Shown one piece after another: positions 18,938 to 27,832 of a stretch of DNA of 34,356 nt. Under the pieces are notes generated by a model. It made no database searches. It was given only the letters and a program-made list of their open reading frames with translations, and had not been told where the DNA came from. Each line of letters starts with the position of its first letter. Within the stretch, counting starts at the first letter, position 1. The stretch is from Flavobacterium sp. ACAM 123 (GTDB taxonomy: Bacteria > Bacteroidota > Bacteroidia > Flavobacteriales > Flavobacteriaceae). Made by a program: the position numbers and the translations under genes. The stretch spans positions 1 through 34,356 of the forward strand of contig NZ_AJXL01000039.1 in the NCBI RefSeq assembly GCF_000264055.1, read 5' to 3'.

Positions 18938-18977
18938 AAAACATCCCAGAACTTAAATTTAAGCTTTGGGATGTTTT
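18938..18977. terminator. Bidirectional terminator between engB and gldC
   Basis: An 11-bp stem (AAAACATCCCA at 18938-18948, TGGGATGTTTT at 18967-18977) encloses the palindrome CTTAAATTTAAG. T-rich sequence follows in both directions. It separates two convergent genes, engB and gldC. Confidence 0.75.
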
Positions 18978-18992
18978 TCATTTCGGAAGAAA

Positions 18993-19334
18993 CTAATCTT
19001 CCTTTTTCAATTCTAACTTTTCTGCAAAATATTCGCAAAAATCTTTCATGGTCTCTGCCATCTTTTCATCACCAGTTGCACGATGAAAAGTATCGGACAT
19101 CGCTACCAATGTTTGATGAAAGAAAATTTTCATTTCATCCACTGGCATCTCTTTTGTCCATAAATCAATACGCATACTTTCTTTTGACTTACTGTCCCAG
19201 ACAGACAACATAATTGCTTTTGCTTCTTCTAAATCTACTCCTCCATCTTTTGCGGACCACAATAGTTTTTCCGGAACACGGTTTTCATCTAACTCTACAA
19301 GGAATTTAATTTCCGATCTGTTTTTATCTGACAT
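18993..19334 (-). CDS. gldC: Gliding motility protein GldC
   Basis: GldC is a small soluble protein found in gliding Bacteroidota. In F. johnsoniae its gene is paired with gldB, and it improves gliding without being strictly required. The product has 113 residues, is acidic and has no signal peptide or membrane segment. The opening SEIKFLVELDENRVPEKLLW followed by KAIMLSVWD and LRIDLWTKEM-like text (here MRIDLWTKEMPVDEMKIFF) is characteristic. The start is directly adjacent to the gldB stop, with a 1-nt overlap at 19334, so the two genes form one operon. Confidence 0.94.
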   Translation of the reverse strand: MSDKNRSEIKFLVELDENRVPEKLLWSAKDGGVDLEEAKAIMLSVWDSKSKESMRIDLWTKEMPVDEMKIFFHQTLVAMSDTFHRATGDEKMAETMKDFCEYFAEKLELKKED

Positions 19335-20197
19335 TATTTCTTAGGTTTGTATTTTGATTTTTCAAATATTTCTTTAGCATTTGAATCTACTAATTGTTGC
19401 AAAGATACTTCATTGTTTTTCATATACGAACGAACAATTTGCCATCCTATCCAACCACCAATTTGACCAGGTGTTTCATTGTCAATTTCCAAATAAAATT
19501 TAGAAAAGGGAGCCGGGTTTATAAAACGGGGCATCAGTTTTTGATCGTCACTATAGAGCATTTCTTTTTCTATAAAATAACGCCACATATAACTTTCATT
19601 TTCATTACACCATTGTATCTGCTCTTTTGTATAACCCATCTTATGTGCATCACTGTAATCGGGAAGCAATACGTCTTTAAAGTACAACTCCTTTCCTGCA
19701 TCTATCATTCTGGACAGTAAATTTTTTCCAATATCCGCTCGTACTTTTTGGTTGTAAAAGCTCGAAACGACGTCAGGCATAATTTGGCTTTCCTCAAAAT
19801 TCTGTTTTATATATTTAGGAAACTGATAAAACTTGTGCTCCTTACCCAAATACATTTCAAGCGAAATAATCAACAGACTATCAGTATAGATAACTTTATT
19901 GTTGTAATCCATTTCAGAAATTACAGTAATCACCTTTGGTATTTCTGTTTTAGGAAAATAATATTTAATATGCTTAAAAAGCACCTCCAGTTTACTTTCA
20001 ACTGGCTCGAAATCATCATATTTTTCCTGTACCTCCGTGTAGAGTTTCTTCCAAAGAGGATCCTGCATCTTATTCAACCAAACCACATCTTCGTTCCCTG
20101 ACGGAAAGAAAAACGGAAACTCTTTCTTTATTTTATCTAGGTCTTTTGGCTCGGTTTCAAAAAAAACTTTATCAAAACGTTCTACCTTTATTTCCAT
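19334..20197 (-). CDS. gldB: Gliding motility lipoprotein GldB
   Basis: GldB is a lipoprotein required for gliding and associated secretion in F. johnsoniae. Recognisable text includes VERFDKVFFETEPKDLDKIKKEF early on, then QNFEESQIMPDVVSSFYNQK and ETPGQIGGWIGWQIVRSYM near the end. The first ATG in frame is at 20197 (287 residues), but the frame continues upstream. Reading back gives KIYLYSVVLCVFFLSCGKKD, a lipoprotein signal peptide with lipobox FLSC (Cys codon at 20242-20240). No start codon precedes it in frame. The minus strand reads ATAG just before AAA ATA, where ATG would complete MKIYLY, so one extra base (plus-strand T at about 20289) seems to have destroyed the start. As read, the protein would lack its export signal. 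This could be a sequencing error or a true lesion. Confidence 0.9.
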   Translation of the reverse strand: MEIKVERFDKVFFETEPKDLDKIKKEFPFFFPSGNEDVVWLNKMQDPLWKKLYTEVQEKYDDFEPVESKLEVLFKHIKYYFPKTEIPKVITVISEMDYNNKVIYTDSLLIISLEMYLGKEHKFYQFPKYIKQNFEESQIMPDVVSSFYNQKVRADIGKNLLSRMIDAGKELYFKDVLLPDYSDAHKMGYTKEQIQWCNENESYMWRYFIEKEMLYSDDQKLMPRFINPAPFSKFYLEIDNETPGQIGGWIGWQIVRSYMKNNEVSLQQLVDSNAKEIFEKSKYKPKK

Positions 20198-20426
20198 AGG
20201 AATTTCATCGATAGCTGCTTCCGTTTTATCTTTTTTACCACAGGATAAAAAAAAGACACATAGAACTACACTATATAGATATATTTTCTATTTTTTTTAA
20301 TTTAAATTTGCCTAGGAAAAATCAGTCAAAAGAATATCCCCAATATTTAGTTTTGCAAATATACATTCCTGCTTTTGAAAACGTAAACTATTATGAACTA
20401 AAAAAAATACGATTCAAGTCGAGAAA

Positions 20427-21194
20427 GTGAATACCCAAATTGTTAATTGGTTAAAAACCTATGCCGAAGACGCAAAAGTTAATGGATTTGTTGTTGGTAT
20501 ATCAGGCGGAGTAGATTCTGCTGTGACTTCAACTTTGTGTGCTCAAACTGGAATGAAAGTCTTGTGCGTTGAGATGCCCATTCATCAGCATGAAAGCCAC
20601 GTTAATCGTGGACGCGAGCATATTAAGCAGTTGAAAGAAAGATACCCCAATGTTACAGAATCCCTTACGGATCTCACTTCCGTTTTTGAAAGTTTTAAAA
20701 ACGAAGTTCCCGCTGACTTTGAAGAAAGTAAACTAAACATAACTCTTGCAAATACCCGTGCTCGTTTACGGATGACTACTTTATACTATTTTGCTGGGGT
20801 CCATGGATTGTTAGTAGCAGGAACCGGAAACAAAGTGGAAGATTTTGGGGTTGGCTTTTACACAAAGTATGGAGATGGCGGAGTAGACCTTAGCCCAATT
20901 GCTGATTTAATGAAATCAGAGGTTTTCATGTTGGGGGCTTATCTAAAAGTTCCGGATTCCATTTTAAACGCAGCTCCATCCGATGGATTATTTGGTGATG
21001 AAAAAACAGATGAAGCACAATTAGGCGCCACTTATGACGAACTAGAGTGGGCTATGTTTCAGGATGAAGAAGGAAAATCTCCTGCTGACTTCTCTGGTAG
21101 AAAAAAAATAGTTTACGAAATATATAAAAAGTTAAACAGAATAAACCAACATAAAATGAAAAGCATCCCCGTTTGTCTAGTTAAACGGGATTAA
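20427..21194 (+). CDS. nadE: NH3-dependent NAD(+) synthetase NadE
   Basis: NadE amidates nicotinic acid adenine dinucleotide to NAD with ATP and ammonia, the last step of NAD synthesis. The PPi-loop SGGVDS is at residues 26-31. NTRARLRMTTLYYFA, GTGNKVEDFGVGFYTKYGDG and DLSPIADLMKSEV are conserved synthetase segments. There is no glutaminase domain, and the length (255) fits the ammonia-dependent class. Start: GTG at 20427. The frame is open for another 10 codons upstream (TKKNTIQVEK) but has no start codon there. Confidence 0.94.
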   Translation: MNTQIVNWLKTYAEDAKVNGFVVGISGGVDSAVTSTLCAQTGMKVLCVEMPIHQHESHVNRGREHIKQLKERYPNVTESLTDLTSVFESFKNEVPADFEESKLNITLANTRARLRMTTLYYFAGVHGLLVAGTGNKVEDFGVGFYTKYGDGGVDLSPIADLMKSEVFMLGAYLKVPDSILNAAPSDGLFGDEKTDEAQLGATYDELEWAMFQDEEGKSPADFSGRKKIVYEIYKKLNRINQHKMKSIPVCLVKRD

Positions 21195-21284
21195 TGGTCT
21201 TTTTATCAGAATAATTTGATATAATAATTAATTTATTTTATATTTAAAGTGTAAATATGACAGAAAACTCTAAAACTAAAAATC

Positions 21285-21914
21285 ATGATTAAAGTTTGTT
21301 TAGCAGATAATTACCCGGTAGTACACTTTGGAGTGAAATCTTATTTTAAAGATCATGCCGAGATATCACTAGTTGCCAATGTTGGTAATTTTTTAATGAT
21401 CCGTGATATTCTCCAAACTAAAGATATTGATGTTTTAATTTTAGACTTAGAACTGGAAGGTCTTTCCAGTATTTTTGAAGTCAAGTCAATTTTGAAGAAC
21501 TTTCCTAAGACAAAAATTATCATATTCAGTGGTCTTTCAGAGCAGATTTATGCTCCAAATGCAATTAAAGCTGGTGTTTCAGGATTTGTTCACAAAACAG
21601 AAAAGTTGGAAACCTTAGGTTTATCAATTATTAAAGTGAATCAAGGAAAGATCATCATGAATGAAGCCGTGAAGAAAAACCTAGCCTTAATTGCAAAACA
21701 AAGCAAAAGTGAACGTTTGTATCGAAAGCTTTCCAACCGCGAGGTTGAAGTGCTACGCTATTTAAGCGGAGGTAAAAAGAATCACGAAATCGCTGAAATT
21801 TTGGGGCTTAACGAGAAAACGATAAGCACCTACAAATTGCGTTTATTAACAAAACTGAATGTTACCAACTTAGTTGACTTAGTAAACAAAGCTAAAAAAT
21901 TAGAAATAGTATAA
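21285..21914 (+). CDS. Response regulator, NarL/LuxR family
   Basis: This is a 209-residue two-component transcription factor. The receiver domain (residues 1-120) has phosphoacceptor Asp54 (LILDLELEG), switch Ser82 and Lys104. A LuxR-type helix-turn-helix follows at about 147-205 (LSNREVEVLRYLSGGKKNHEIAEILGLNEKTISTY...). No kinase gene is adjacent; the nearest is more than 2.8 kb away. Target genes cannot be told from sequence. Its stop codon abuts the convergent dnaG stop codon with no spacer. Confidence 0.92.
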   Translation: MIKVCLADNYPVVHFGVKSYFKDHAEISLVANVGNFLMIRDILQTKDIDVLILDLELEGLSSIFEVKSILKNFPKTKIIIFSGLSEQIYAPNAIKAGVSGFVHKTEKLETLGLSIIKVNQGKIIMNEAVKKNLALIAKQSKSERLYRKLSNREVEVLRYLSGGKKNHEIAEILGLNEKTISTYKLRLLTKLNVTNLVDLVNKAKKLEIV

Positions 21915-23882
21915 TTAAAAACGAGACATAACCCGTCCTAATTTTTTCGAAAAAGCAGAAGTTAGACCAAGGTAATCCTTAATCATAGTCATAGGCTCCG
22001 TATTATCTGATTCAGATGTTATGGAGCTTTTTATTTCTTCAATAATCTTACCTACTAAATACCAGCGCATTGTTAAAATAGTTTCTGAAACGTTTTGACC
22101 TATAGTATCCTTTTTATATTTGGGAAAAATATTCTGTCCTTCCCAATTGTGCAAAACAACTTTTTCGTCTTCCATTAAAATGTCTGTAACCTCTTGTGCA
22201 AACTCAGGCTGTAAATGCATCAGGTATTGCTCTAAACTGAAACCTTCATTTTGCAAGTAATAATTAATCAAATCATTGAATATGTCGCGAAATAAGGGGT
22301 TTGCTAATTCTACCTCATCCTCCTGTAAGCTCAAATAGATTCTGTGAAATACCTTGTATTCCTTTTTTTCAATCACATGCTCAATTTCACCTTCTCCATT
22401 GGATTTCAAAAGTATATCTTCAAATTCCTCTGTCTTATCACCATATAGCAGTAACATCTCTATGATTTTTCGTTCTAAACGATACAGAACATCTACTTTT
22501 TCTACATCAGCGGGATTTTCATTTTTTACAATTTGTAAGGTCGTGTAATCCTGCTTTTGTTTCTTGCCCGCTTCAGCAGAGTCTTTCTGAATTAGTTGGG
22601 CTAAAGTACTAACTAATACCTGCTCTGAAATATCCATAATCCTGGAACATTCTTGAATGTAGATTTCGCGTTGAATCCTGTCTGGTATTTTGGATATACT
22701 AACTACCATATCCCGAATCAAATCAGCTTTTTTTATAGGATCATTCTTTGCTTCATTCATCAAAAGTGACGCTTTAAACTGAATGAAATCTTTTGCGTTA
22801 TTTTCCAGATAAGCTACTAACTCGTCATGGGACGTTTTCTTTGCAAAACTGTCTGGGTCTTCCCCATCAGGAAAAGTGCAAACCTTTACGTTCATTCCTT
22901 CTTCCAGAATCAAATCGATCCCTCGTACAGAAGCACGTAATCCAGCTGCATCACCGTCAAAAAGAACCGTAATGTTTTTCGTCAGTCTATTAATTAAACG
23001 AATTTGGTCTGGCGTCAATGCAGTCCCTGAAGAGGCAACTACATTCTCAATTCCAGCTTGATTGAACTGAATAACATCGGTATATCCTTCTACTAAAAAA
23101 CAATTATTAAGTTTGGCTATGGACTGTTTAGCCTGAAATATTCCATATAAAACCTTACTCTTATGGTAAATCTCGCTTTCTGGCGAGTTTAAGTATTTGG
23201 CAGCTTTTTTATCATTAGTCAGTATTCTTCCTCCAAAACCAAGTATCCTTCCAGACATACTTTGTATCGGGAACATAACACGACTTTTGAAACGGTCAAA
23301 GGGCCTGTCTTCTCTGGGGATTGTCAGGCCTGTACTTTCCAGAAATTCTAATTTATACCCTTTCCCAAGCGCTTCTTTCGTGAAAGCATCCCAAGTATCC
23401 GGAGAATATCCAAGACTAAATTTTTCAATGGTTTCATTGGTAAATCCTCTTTCTTTAAAATAAGAAAGACCTATGGCTTTTCCTTCTTCCGATTTTAAAA
23501 GTGTTTTATGAAAATAATCCTTTGCAAATTCAGAAACCAAGTACATACTCTCCCGAATATCTGTATTTGCTTTTTCTTCATTGGTCTGCTCCGTTTCCTC
23601 TATTTCTATATTGTATTTCCTGGCTAAATACCGGATGGCTTCAGGATAAGTAAAATGCTCATGTTCCATTAAAAAAGCAACAGAATTCCCCCCTTTCCCA
23701 GAACTAAAATCTTTCCAAATCCCTTTAGCCGGTGAAACCATAAAAGATGGCGAACGCTCATCAGAGAAAGGACTCAGTCCTTTGAAATTACTTCCAGCCC
23801 TTTTTAATTGGACGAAATCGCCAATAACCTCCTCTACACGAGCAGTTTCGAACACAGTATCAATAGTTGATTTTGAAATCAT
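21915..23882 (-). CDS. dnaG: DNA primase DnaG
   Basis: DnaG makes RNA primers for chromosome replication. The N-terminal zinc-ribbon region is recognisable but has lost its ligands: where the family has CPFH...CFGC, this protein has SPFS (37-40) and DFSS (58-61). Catalytic-core motifs follow (ERGFTNETIEKFSLGYSP, DRFKSRVMFPI), then the TOPRIM residues in FLVEGYTDVIQF and VLFDGDAAGL. A divergent C-terminal helicase-binding domain ends the protein. Start: a TTG at 23906 is open, but it forms part of the predicted -7 box. The ATG at 23882 gives MISKSTIDTVF, the usual start, and 655 residues. Confidence 0.95.
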   Translation of the reverse strand: MISKSTIDTVFETARVEEVIGDFVQLKRAGSNFKGLSPFSDERSPSFMVSPAKGIWKDFSSGKGGNSVAFLMEHEHFTYPEAIRYLARKYNIEIEETEQTNEEKANTDIRESMYLVSEFAKDYFHKTLLKSEEGKAIGLSYFKERGFTNETIEKFSLGYSPDTWDAFTKEALGKGYKLEFLESTGLTIPREDRPFDRFKSRVMFPIQSMSGRILGFGGRILTNDKKAAKYLNSPESEIYHKSKVLYGIFQAKQSIAKLNNCFLVEGYTDVIQFNQAGIENVVASSGTALTPDQIRLINRLTKNITVLFDGDAAGLRASVRGIDLILEEGMNVKVCTFPDGEDPDSFAKKTSHDELVAYLENNAKDFIQFKASLLMNEAKNDPIKKADLIRDMVVSISKIPDRIQREIYIQECSRIMDISEQVLVSTLAQLIQKDSAEAGKKQKQDYTTLQIVKNENPADVEKVDVLYRLERKIIEMLLLYGDKTEEFEDILLKSNGEGEIEHVIEKKEYKVFHRIYLSLQEDEVELANPLFRDIFNDLINYYLQNEGFSLEQYLMHLQPEFAQEVTDILMEDEKVVLHNWEGQNIFPKYKKDTIGQNVSETILTMRWYLVGKIIEEIKSSITSESDNTEPMTMIKDYLGLTSAFSKKLGRVMSRF

Positions 23883-23903
23883 TGTTGTTTTGCCATAAAG
23901 GGA

Positions 23904-23911
23904 CAAATATA
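23904..23911 (-). promoter_or_regulatory. -7 box of the dnaG promoter
   Basis: The minus strand reads TATATTTG, matching TAnnTTTG, 21 nt upstream of the ATG at 23882. It overlaps the alternative TTG start at 23906, which argues against that start. Confidence 0.5.
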
Positions 23912-24017
23912 CAAAGTTTCAGTTTTGAAAATCAGTTTTGATGCATCTAAATTTTTAATCAAAAAGAGGCTTGTTCTGCTAAACTGACTATCAATTATAC
24001 CACAAGATGCAATTTAT

Positions 24018-24461
24018 CTACCCACCAAACGAACAGTCCAATCTATTGAATTTATCTGCCGGTAAATTAAAATCGTTAAAACTTAAATTTTTGTAATTTA
24101 TCAATAAGATATAGGAATACTTACTAACATATACTGTCGCAAAAACACAAATTATAGTAGTTATATTCAAAATAAAATGAAGCAAAGGCGCAAAAATAAA
24201 TAGACTATTTACTACTAGAAAAGCTAATACTATTGAAAATATTAAAATATAATTTACAACTAAACTCCTAGTTTTTTTAATTCTAACATTTGATATTCTA
24301 CTTAGATCTATACTCATAAATGCATTTTTAAAACCTGCATTAAATGTATTTTCAGTTAAATAGAAATTCTTATCATGCTCTGCGATAAACCTAAGTTTAT
24401 CTAAGTTAGAATTTATAATGCACTCCATATTATCATCATTTATTATTGAATTATTATTCAA
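24018..24461 (-). CDS. Hypothetical membrane protein
   Basis: This gene is not recognised. The 147-residue product has a polar, Asn-rich N-terminal half (about residues 1-62, including NFYLTENTFNAGFKNAFMS). Two closely spaced hydrophobic segments follow at roughly 67-90 and 94-120, which probably form a membrane hairpin, then a short polar tail. There is no signal peptide or catalytic motif. It lies alone between dnaG and the kinase pseudogene, in DNA that is more AT-rich than the cell-wall region. It could be a small membrane protein of the accessory signalling region, but no function is implied. Confidence 0.55.
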   Translation of the reverse strand: MNNNSIINDDNMECIINSNLDKLRFIAEHDKNFYLTENTFNAGFKNAFMSIDLSRISNVRIKKTRSLVVNYILIFSIVLAFLVVNSLFIFAPLLHFILNITTIICVFATVYVSKYSYILLINYKNLSFNDFNLPADKFNRLDCSFGG

Positions 24462-24665
24462 AAGATTATCCCTAAAATATTATTGTTAAGCTTCTTAGTG
24501 GTAAAAATAGACCTGCATCACCTCCTGAATTAAATTATTACTAATAAATTAAAAAAAAATATCATTGAACTAAAAATTCCTTAGTAACACATTAAAATTC
24601 TTTTTTTACAAAATAAAAAAGCTTCAAATGATAATTTAACACATCAATTTATTTCTATAAATGAC

Positions 24666-24673
24666 TAAATTTG
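24666..24673 (+). promoter_or_regulatory. -7 box upstream of the histidine kinase
   Basis: TAAATTTG matches TAnnTTTG and lies 60 nt before the ATG at 24733. No clear -33 box is seen. Confidence 0.35.
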
Positions 24674-24732
24674 TGTTGTTTTAGACAATCAATTGAATTC
24701 CTACTACCCTAACCCTAAATGAAACAAATTAA

Positions 24733-27126
24733 ATGTATACTTCACAAGCAATGCCTGAATCAAATACCGTAAAATTAGTTTTAGCAGACGGCGCTCTTAA
24801 AAAGGAATTTGATGGTGTTTTAGCTTTTCTAACAGATGTTTGTGGAATTTCGAATGCTTTTATTTCAATAAAAATGGAGTACAAAGATCTTATAATCTCT
24901 AAAAAAGGACTTAAAAATTTAGATACCCCAAATAAAATTGAATATTTTAAGGAACTCACAAGTAAGCAAGAAAATTTAATTTTTCCAGATATAAATCAAA
25001 ACTGCCATTATCAATTAACTGGATACAAAAAAGCTTTCACGTTTTTTGCGGGCTTTCCTATAAATCCATCACATCAATTAATCTCAGGAAGTCTTTGTCT
25101 TTTAGATAAAAAAAATGATAAACTAAACAAAAAGGAATTGAAAATTATAAGACAATGTATTTCCCAAATAGAATCTACGTTAGCTTTAAGTTTAAAGAAT
25201 TCTGAATTGAAAAGCCAGCTAAACGAAACGCAGATCCAATTTCAATATTTTATCGAGAATTCAAACGAAATTATTTATGAACACACCTTAGAAGGAGTAA
25301 TAACACATATTTCTAAAAATTTCTCCGCATCAATTGGCCATACCCCGCATGACGTCATTGGAACAAACAACGCTACACTTATCCATCCAGAAGACACGAA
25401 AATGTGTTCTGATTATTTAAACACAATTAAATTAAATAAAAAAAATAATGAAACTATTATTTATCGAATACTACACAAAGAGGGCCATTATATTTGGTAT
25501 TCTTCAAAGATTAATTTAATAGAAAAAAACAACCAACAGTTTTATATAGGAAATTGTACAGATATTACAAAGTTTGTTGAAAAGCAGAAAGAACTGCAAG
25601 CACAGAAAGAATTTTATGAAACTATATTAGACCGCTTACCAACCGATGTTGCTGTGTTTGCTCCTAATCACAAGTACCTATATTTAAACCCTATTGCCAT
25701 TAAAAACAAAGAACTCAGGGAATATATTATTGGTAAAGATGATTTTGAATACGCTAAACACACCAATAGAACAGATGATTTTGCAATTGAAAGACGGGCT
25801 AAATTTAACAAAGCACTTCAAAACAAAGAGACGTTGTTATGGGAGGAACATTTGTTTACTGCACTTGGAGAAGAAACTTTTCACAATAGAAAATTTACAC
25901 CTGTATTTAATGAAAATGGGGCTCTAGCCATGATGATTGGTTTCAGTATAGACATCACTGAAAACAAAAAAATAGAAAAGCAAAACAAGCAATTATTGGA
26001 AGAAAACAAATAAAAACAAAAACCTCCGAATTAATAAAGCTGAAAGTTTATATCGCCTTTTAGCGGATAACGCAATGCATTTAGTTTGTTTACATGATTT
26101 AAGCATGACTTTTCAATATGTATCTCCTTCTATAAAAGCATTAACTGGTTTCACACCGGAACAGCTGATTGGAAAAAAACCTATGGATTTTGCTCATCCG
26201 GAAGATATCGGAAAAATGATAACTGATTTTGACGATCTTGTTACAAACCATCAACCAAACCGGAATGAGTATCGCTATATTTCTTCAACAGGAGAATACA
26301 ATTGGTTAGAAACTGACGCTAAAATCGTTTTTGATAACGACGTTCCAATAAAGATACAAACCAGTACAAGGGATATTTCGAAAAGAAAAGAAGCCGAGTT
26401 TGCTGTTAAAAAAACACTTCAACAGGAACGTAAATTAAATGAATTACGCACCAATTTAGTTTCTACAATTTCCCATGAGTTTAGAACTCCACTAACAACA
26501 ATTAGAACAAGTGCAGAATTAATCGAAATGTACCTTGAAAGTCATAACCCTCGAAACGAACAACAACTAAAAAAACAGATAAATAGAATTACAGATGAAA
26601 TTGATCGAATAGTTGTCTTGATGAACTCAGTTTTAACAATATCAAAAGATGATTCTGGCAAAACTACCTTCGCCCCGATTACGTTTGACTTCAAAGCACT
26701 AGCTATTGCATTAGTAGAAACCAGTTTTAGCGACAATATAAAGAATCAAAAAGTAGATCTTCATTATGAAGGAGATCAATTTTTAATTTTTGCCGACAAA
26801 AATTTGATAGAATACGCCCTATTTAACTTACTAAATAACGCTTTTAAATATTCTGAAAATGGTAGAAATATAGAAATGAACCTAATTTCAAATAAATCTG
26901 AAATTTGCGTTGAAATAATTGATTTTGGTATAGGAATACCCGAAGAGGATCAACCAAAACTATTTAATTACTTTTTTTAGAGCTAGTAATACTGATGGGA
27001 TTACAGGAACCGGTCTAGGACTTTATATTGTTAAAACATTCATAGAAAAAAATTACCGGAAAAGTAGAATTAGAAAGTCAACTTGGGAAAGGAACGAAGG
27101 TAACACTGCAATTACCTACACCATAA
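24733..27126 (+). pseudogene. GAF/PAS sensor histidine kinase broken by three frameshifts
   Basis: Corrected for three single-base lesions, this would be a cytoplasmic sensor kinase of about 796 residues. Domains in order: a GAF domain (about residues 5-150, with FFAGFPI and SGSLCLLD), PAS1 (about 170-285, ending YIGNCTDITKF), PAS2 (about 290-415, ending GFSIDITENKK) and PAS3 (26030-26400, HLVCLHDLSMTFQYVS). HisKA follows with phosphoacceptor His in ISHEFRTPLTTIR, then a HATPase with N box NLLNNAFKY, G1 DFGIGIPEED and G2 GTGLGLYIV. Lesion 1 ends the first frame at TAA 26011-26013. Lesion 2 is an extra T in the T7 run at 26972-26978, just before RASNTDG. Lesion 3 is an extra A in the A7 run at 27046-27052; with A6 it reads FIEKITGKVELES. 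No other disruption is visible, so decay is recent or these are sequencing errors. There is no membrane segment. Confidence 0.85.
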
Positions 27127-27832
27127 TTATTATTTGTCCTATGAAAACAAAACTAAATTATTAAAAATGAAACCTAACATCATTATTTTCTAAAGACATC
27201 CTTCTTTTTGTAAATACAGCAGTTTTAAAAAATATTTGTAATTTAACCAGAAGAGAAAGTAGATTTTCATTTGACTTAAGATACTGCTCAACACTAAAAA
27301 TCCTAATGATTAAAGTTTTTAGAAAAAACTTATGCAAACAGCTTACTTCAACAAATTTTGATTGTTAGATTTCATTTCCCACGACTAAAATCGAGTAAAC
27401 TGTTTGACAAGTACTAAACCTACTCTGTAAATCTAATGAGAGAATGAAGAAGTCCGTTTAATTTTACAAATAATTTAAAAAAAATTACGAAAATTTAAAA
27501 AATGCGGTTTTCCGTAACAAGCAAGCACATCGTTCAAGATATAAAACAATAAACAGCTCTTTAAACAAAAAGAAAAATCGCCACTATTAAAATAAATAGG
27601 GTAGCGATTATACATAAATATAAAAAAACGTAATTTTTTAATTTTATTAGAATTTATAGATGTATCCAAGCTTTTCCAAACTTCTTCCGAAGGTCTAATT
27701 TTAATCATGATAGTACAAACAATTAATAAAACAAGTCAATAAAAATTACTAAACTACGGAATCACTAGCCTATCAGTATTAAGTACAATCGATATGTTAA
27801 AATTAAATGTTATTAATTTAAAAAGAATAGAT
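27127..27832. other. Gene-poor AT-rich stretch
   Basis: No convincing gene is seen. The only open frame of note is on the minus strand at 27475-27708 (77 residues, beginning MIKIRPSEEVW and ending in an AT-driven PHFLNFRNFF). It has no recognisable motif and is not called. A very short frame, MKTKLNY-stop, begins at 27141 right after the broken kinase. It could be the relic of a downstream gene or chance. Confidence 0.4.

Noticed and set aside
20393..20426. Upstream ATG as the start of nadE
   Set aside because: The ATG at 20393 is out of frame with nadE and meets a stop two codons on. The in-frame extension has no start codon, so GTG at 20427 was kept, though a one-base error cannot be excluded.
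23883..23906. TTG start giving an 8-residue N-terminal extension of DnaG
   Set aside because: The TTG is part of the predicted -7 box, and the family starts at the downstream ATG.
27475..27708. 77-codon minus-strand open frame
   Set aside because: Plausible start but no motif, no neighbour support and an AT-driven C-terminus; evidence is too weak to call a gene.
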